NCBI RefSeq assembly: GCF_900188115.1
Contig: NZ_FZNW01000005.1
Span: 1-64,000, forward strand
DNA from: Haloechinothrix alba
Lineage (GTDB): Bacteria > Actinomycetota > Actinomycetes > Mycobacteriales > Pseudonocardiaceae
Direction of reading: 5' to 3'
Length of the DNA stretch: 64,000 bases
Shown here: piece after piece, positions 60,423 through 64,000 of the stretch
Layout: the number at the start of each line of letters is the position of its first letter
Position numbering within the stretch: the first letter of the stretch is position 1
Notes under the pieces: generated by a model
Databases searched by the model: none
What the model was told of the DNA's origin: nothing
What the model saw: only the letters and a program-made list of their open reading frames with translations
Position numbers and translations under genes: made by a program

Positions 60423-61670
60423 ATGACGACCGGACCGGCCCACGAGGAGACCAGGGCGGCACGCGGCCCGGTGCGGGCGGACGAGCGTTCGCTCGCTCCC
60501 GACCTCGCCCGGGGGCTGATGTTGCTGCTGATCGTGCTGTCCAACACGGCGTACTTCCTGTGGGGCACCGACTACAACAGCCCGGGCGAGTACCCGGAGC
60601 CGGAGTCCCTCGCCGACTCGGCGACGCAGTTCCTGATGATCGCCGTACTCGACGTCCGCGTCTACCCGCTGTTCGCGTTCCTGTTCGGCTACGGGATGGT
60701 GCAGCTGTACCACCGCCAACTCCGGGCAGGAAGCGATGAGCGCGCGGCACAGGTGCTGCTGCGCAGGCGCAGCCTCTGGCTGGTGCTGTTCGGCTTCGTC
60801 CACGCTGCCCTGCTGCTCGCTACCGAGGTACTCGCGGCCTACGGTCTGATCAGCCTCGTGCTGGGCTGGCTGTTCCTCCGCAGGCGGATGAGCACGATGC
60901 TCACGTGGTGCGCGGTCGGCACGGGTGTGCTGACCGTCGGTTTCGTCATGGCGGCCGGGACCGTGGTGGCGCTGGCGAGCGGAGCACTCACCATCCCCGG
61001 CGAGGCCGAGCTCGCCGGCACGCGACCGGAGCTGGCAGGCGCCGGTGAGGAAAGTTGGTTCGCCGCGATGGGCGTCCGGCTGACGAGCTGGGCGGTGATC
61101 CTGGGGCTGAACTCGCTCGCCGTGGTTCCGCCCGTCGCCATGCTGCTCGGCATGTGGGCAGCGCACCGGCGCGTCCTGGAAGAACCGCACGATCACCTGC
61201 CGCTGCTACGGCGGGTCGCCGTGCTCGGCGTCGCCATCGGGCCGGCCGGTTCGTTGCCGTCGGCACTGCAGCACGTAGGGCTGATCGACATCCAGCAGGC
61301 AGCCGGCCTCACCTGGGAGCTGCTGTTCGTCATGCAGTGGACCACCGGGCTGGCAGGCGGCATGGGTTACGTCGCGCTGTTCGGGCTCACGGCCAACGCG
61401 CTGTCGGCGAGAGCGCGGGCGAGCACCCCGGTGCTGGCGGTGAGCGCGCTCGGGAAGCGGTCGCTTTCCGGCTACCTCAGCCACTCGGTCGTCATGGCAC
61501 CCGTGCTCGCGGCCTGGGGGCTCGGACTCGGAGCGTCGCTGACCAGTGCGAGCATGGCGGCGTTCGCCGTGGGGTTGTGGCTGCTGACCGTCATCGCGGC
61601 ACTCGCCCTGGATCGTGCCGGGCTCCGCGGACCGGGCGAATGGCTGCTGCGCAAGCTCATCTACCGCTGA
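60423..61670 (+). CDS. DUF418 family membrane protein
   Basis: 415 residues with about nine transmembrane helices. The N-terminal DLARGLMLLLIVLSNTAYF and the motif RVYPLFAFLFGYGMVQLY are typical of DUF418/acyltransferase-3-like proteins; the C-terminal part has LGKRSLSGYLSHSVVMAPV. It may transport or acylate a small molecule; unknown. ATG 60423. Confidence 0.88.
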   Translation: MTTGPAHEETRAARGPVRADERSLAPDLARGLMLLLIVLSNTAYFLWGTDYNSPGEYPEPESLADSATQFLMIAVLDVRVYPLFAFLFGYGMVQLYHRQLRAGSDERAAQVLLRRRSLWLVLFGFVHAALLLATEVLAAYGLISLVLGWLFLRRRMSTMLTWCAVGTGVLTVGFVMAAGTVVALASGALTIPGEAELAGTRPELAGAGEESWFAAMGVRLTSWAVILGLNSLAVVPPVAMLLGMWAAHRRVLEEPHDHLPLLRRVAVLGVAIGPAGSLPSALQHVGLIDIQQAAGLTWELLFVMQWTTGLAGGMGYVALFGLTANALSARARASTPVLAVSALGKRSLSGYLSHSVVMAPVLAAWGLGLGASLTSASMAAFAVGLWLLTVIAALALDRAGLRGPGEWLLRKLIYR

Positions 61671-61712
61671 CACACCCCGGCGCTGTGGCCCGCTCACACC
61701 CCCGAAAATGGC

Positions 61713-62234
61713 ATGCGATCCTCATCGATGATCATGCATGCTCGCGACATGACGGCACACCGGCCCCGCATCAGGTACGCGACCACTCAGGACACATCCG
61801 AGATCATCCGGCTCGCCTCGCTCATGTACGAGTCGATCGACCTCGATGCCTCGACGCGAGCCTGGCGGGAAGCGGCACGATCGGCGATCACGGAGCGCCT
61901 CGGCGACGGTCTGGCGATCGTCGTTGCCGAACACCCGAGCGGCTCCGGCAGCCTCGTCGCATCCGGTGCGGGGTCGATCTGCACGCGCCTACCCGGACCC
62001 GCCAACCTCAGCGCGCGCGTCGGCTACATCCAGTGGGTCGCCACCGACCCCGAGTGGCGCAAGCAGGGACTCGCCAGGCAGATCCTCACAACCCTGCTCG
62101 ACTGGTACCGCAACGAGGGGATCATCCGGGTCGAGCTGCACGCCACCACGGACGGCGAGCCACTGTACCGCTCGCTGGGTTTCGGTGAGGGCAACTACCC
62201 AGGCATGAGGATCTCCCTGCACGACACCGGCTGA
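61713..62234 (+). CDS. GNAT family N-acetyltransferase
   Basis: 173 residues from ATG 61713; ATGs at 61728, 61734 and 61749 are alternatives, and no strong ribosome site favours one. The acetyl-CoA site is QWVATDPEWRKQGLARQIL (R-K-Q-G-L-A), followed by GEPLYRSLGFGEGNYPGM. The substrate cannot be told. It is followed by a strong terminator. Confidence 0.85.
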   Translation: MRSSSMIMHARDMTAHRPRIRYATTQDTSEIIRLASLMYESIDLDASTRAWREAARSAITERLGDGLAIVVAEHPSGSGSLVASGAGSICTRLPGPANLSARVGYIQWVATDPEWRKQGLARQILTTLLDWYRNEGIIRVELHATTDGEPLYRSLGFGEGNYPGMRISLHDTG

Positions 62235-62270
62235 GCGGCGCGTACCCGCCCCCTACCGCGCCCATGGGAA

Positions 62271-62309
62271 ACCCTCGGCACCCGCGTCCCGCGCGCGGGT
62301 GCCGAGGGT
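62271..62309. terminator. Bidirectional terminator between GNAT and symporter genes
   Basis: A perfect 16-bp inverted repeat, ACCCTCGGCACCCGCG / CGCGGGTGCCGAGGGT, around a 7-nt loop, in the gap between convergent genes. It is the strongest hairpin in the window. Confidence 0.88.
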
Positions 62310-62334
62310 CGACTACCGCCGGCCGATGCTCAGC

Positions 62335-64000
62335 TCAGCTCCGCTCGCCGGTTCCTGCCGGTTCCTCCTCTCGCGGGACCGACGGGTAACGGATGCTCTC
62401 CACCAGCTCGGCAAGGTGGGCGGGCGGCGGCGCCGTCGCCTTGGACACCGCGACGGCCACCAGGACGTTGACCAGCGCACCGATGGACCCGATGCCCTCC
62501 GGGCTGACACCGAGGATGTGCTCGTGCGCCTCGGTACCGAACACGTCGAGCGTGTAGATCATGTACGTGATGGTCAGGGCCAGGCCGGCCACGATCCCGG
62601 CCGCCGCACCGGTGGCGTTGCAGCGCTTCCAGAAGATGCCGAGGACCAGCGCCGGGAAGAAGCTCGCCGCCGCCAGGCCGAACGCGAACGCGACCACCTC
62701 CGCGACGAACGCAGGCGGGTTGATCCCTGCGACGACCGCCACGATCACCGCCGCCGTCATGGCCAACCGCCCGACCAGCAACCGCTCGGAGTCCGACGCG
62801 GACTTCTTGATGCGCCGGAAGTAGAAGTCGTGCGACACCGACGAGGAGATCACCAGAAGCAACCCCGCCGCAGTCGACATCGCCGCCGCCATGCCGCCCG
62901 CGGCAACCAGGCCGACGATCGGCGCGGGCAGGCCGGCGATCTCCGGCGTGGCGAGCACCAGGATGTCGTTGTTGACCGTCAGGTCCGCGCCCGCGGCGGG
63001 GTCGTTGCTGACCGAGTTGATCGTCTCCGCACCGTCGGCCACCGACACCAGACCCGTCGCCGCCCAGTTGTCCACCCAGTCGGGCAGCTGGGCGACCGCG
63101 GTCCCGTTCACCCCGTCGAGCAGGTTGAACTTGGTGAAGGCACCGATCGCCGGGGCCGTGGTGTAGAGCAGTGCGATGAAGAACAACGCCCAGAATGCCG
63201 AGTACCGCGCACCGCGCACGGTCTTGGTGGTGTAGAAGCGGATGATCACGTGCGGGAGACCGGCCGTACCCAGCATCAGGGCCAGCGTCACCAGGAACAC
63301 GTCGACCATCGGCCGTTCGGAGAACGCCGCCGTGTACTCGTTGAGCCCCAGCTCGGCGCTGAGCGCGTTCAGCTCGGACAGGATCTGACCGAACGTCACC
63401 TGGGGGATCGGCAACCCGGTGAACTGCTGCGCGATCGCCACGGCCGGGATGAGGTAGGCGATGATCAGCACCGTGTACTGGGCGACCTGCGTCCAGGTGA
63501 TGCCCTTCATCCCGCCGAGCACCGAGTAGACGAAGATGATCGCGGCAGCGACCATCACGCCGCCGGTCAGGTTCAGGTTGAGGAAGCGGCTGAACACGAT
63601 GCCGCCGCCGTTCATCTGCCCGACGATGTAGGTGAACGAGATGAGGACCGCCGCGACGGCTGCCAGCGTGCGCACCAGCTCGGAGTAGCGGTCACCGACG
63701 AACTCGGGAACCGTGTACTTGCCCCATTTACGCAGGTACGGGGCCAGCAGGAGGGCGAGCAGCACGAAACCGCCCGTCCATCCCATGAGGTAGACCGAGC
63801 CGTCCGAGCCGAGGAAGGCCACCAGCCCGGCCATGGAGATGAACGAGGCCGCCGACATCCAGTCCGCGGCGACGGCCGCACCGTTGGCGACGGCGGGGAT
63901 CCCGTGGCCTGCCACGTAGAAGCCCGATGTCTCCTTCACCCTGCTGCGCCAGGCGATCCCGATGTAGAGGCCGAAGGTGAGGACGATGAATACGGTGGTC
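62335..64000 (-). CDS. Sodium/solute symporter (MctC/ActP-like), 5' end cut by the window
   Basis: At least 554 residues are visible and the frame runs off the right edge, so the first helix is missing. SSS-family features: FYVAGHGIPAVANGAAVAADW with the A-A-D-W-M-S-A-A-S-F motif, FVYSVLGGMKGITWTQVAQY, LPHVIIRFYTTKTVRGARYS and AAGGMAAAMSTAAGLLLVISS. The pattern is of acetate/monocarboxylate symporters (VC_2705/MctC type) importing acetate, propionate or pyruvate with sodium or protons. The C-terminus is acidic. Confidence 0.92.
   Translation of the reverse strand, partial: TTVFIVLTFGLYIGIAWRSRVKETSGFYVAGHGIPAVANGAAVAADWMSAASFISMAGLVAFLGSDGSVYLMGWTGGFVLLALLLAPYLRKWGKYTVPEFVGDRYSELVRTLAAVAAVLISFTYIVGQMNGGGIVFSRFLNLNLTGGVMVAAAIIFVYSVLGGMKGITWTQVAQYTVLIIAYLIPAVAIAQQFTGLPIPQVTFGQILSELNALSAELGLNEYTAAFSERPMVDVFLVTLALMLGTAGLPHVIIRFYTTKTVRGARYSAFWALFFIALLYTTAPAIGAFTKFNLLDGVNGTAVAQLPDWVDNWAATGLVSVADGAETINSVSNDPAAGADLTVNNDILVLATPEIAGLPAPIVGLVAAGGMAAAMSTAAGLLLVISSSVSHDFYFRRIKKSASDSERLLVGRLAMTAAVIVAVVAGINPPAFVAEVVAFAFGLAAASFFPALVLGIFWKRCNATGAAAGIVAGLALTITYMIYTLDVFGTEAHEHILGVSPEGIGSIGALVNVLVAVAVSKATAPPPAHLAELVESIRYPSVPREEEPAGTGERS

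Overview
The window is high-GC actinobacterial DNA. GTG starts are frequent, genes in operons overlap by 4 nt (ATGA or GTGA), and nearly every gene has a mycobacterial or Streptomyces-type relative. Gene order over roughly 1-31 kb follows the conserved block that in Mycobacterium tuberculosis runs from the hbhA region (about Rv0474) to hemB (Rv0512) and Rv0513: HTH regulator, HbhA-like protein, small membrane protein, murB, mshA, YbjN-like, gpm, senX3-regX3, ppx, proC, a 32-residue basic ribosomal-type protein, galE-like, acyltransferase, HAD phosphatase, glutaredoxin-like, hemA-C-D-B. A BldN-type sigma factor with a DUF5667 (RsbN-like) partner, a Rex repressor, mycothiol synthesis and an SOS-controlled 13E12-type HNH protein together suggest a filamentous or near-filamentous actinomycete, most likely of the Pseudonocardiales. 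The exact genus cannot be told from the sequence.

Layout. 0-0.3 kb: remnant of an IS481-type transposase. 0.3-8.2 kb (minus strand): glutaredoxin-like gene, then rex-hemA-hemC-hemD-hemB and two small membrane-protein genes. A Rex operator overlaps the rex promoter. 8.5-12 kb (plus): BldN-like sigma factor, its probable membrane anti-sigma partner, and a HAD phosphatase. 12-29 kb (mostly minus): envelope, phosphate-signalling and central-metabolism housekeeping genes (acyltransferase, epimerase, bS22-like peptide, HTH protein, proC, thioesterase, isomerase, Ppx/GppA, regX3/senX3, gpm, ybjN, mshA, murB). 29-36 kb: HbhA-like protein, XRE regulator, Smr, VOC, DinB-like, DUF445, DapC-like aminotransferase and an orphan ECF sigma factor. 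36-41.2 kb: a secreted Ser/Thr/Pro-rich protein, a long non-coding gap, and a four-gene TroA/MntA-type metal ABC transporter.

41.2-60.3 kb is the main accessory region: a full myo-inositol catabolic locus. A LacI regulator diverges from a long plus-strand operon: iolC, an IolJ-like aldolase, iolB, iolD, iolA/mmsA, iolE, a CUT2-type sugar ABC transporter (binding protein, permease, one-domain ATPase), an inositol dehydrogenase, an IolH/IolI-like isomerase, a zinc alcohol dehydrogenase and another Gfo/Idh oxidoreductase. After an inserted SOS-controlled DUF222/HNH gene, a second LacI gene diverges from a further inositol-dehydrogenase-like gene. Both divergent regions carry the same 12-bp palindrome, TAGAGCGCTCTA, in tandem pairs at the predicted transcription start, which ties the two ends into one probable regulon.

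60.4-64 kb: a DUF418 membrane protein, a GNAT acetyltransferase, a strong bidirectional terminator, and a sodium/solute symporter cut by the right edge. I saw no tRNA, rRNA or CRISPR array. The most notable points are the paired LacI operators, the LexA box that fills the -35/-10 spacer of a leaderless HNH gene, the Rex operator, and several tandem 11-12 bp repeats. I did not find an obviously unprecedented multi-gene system.
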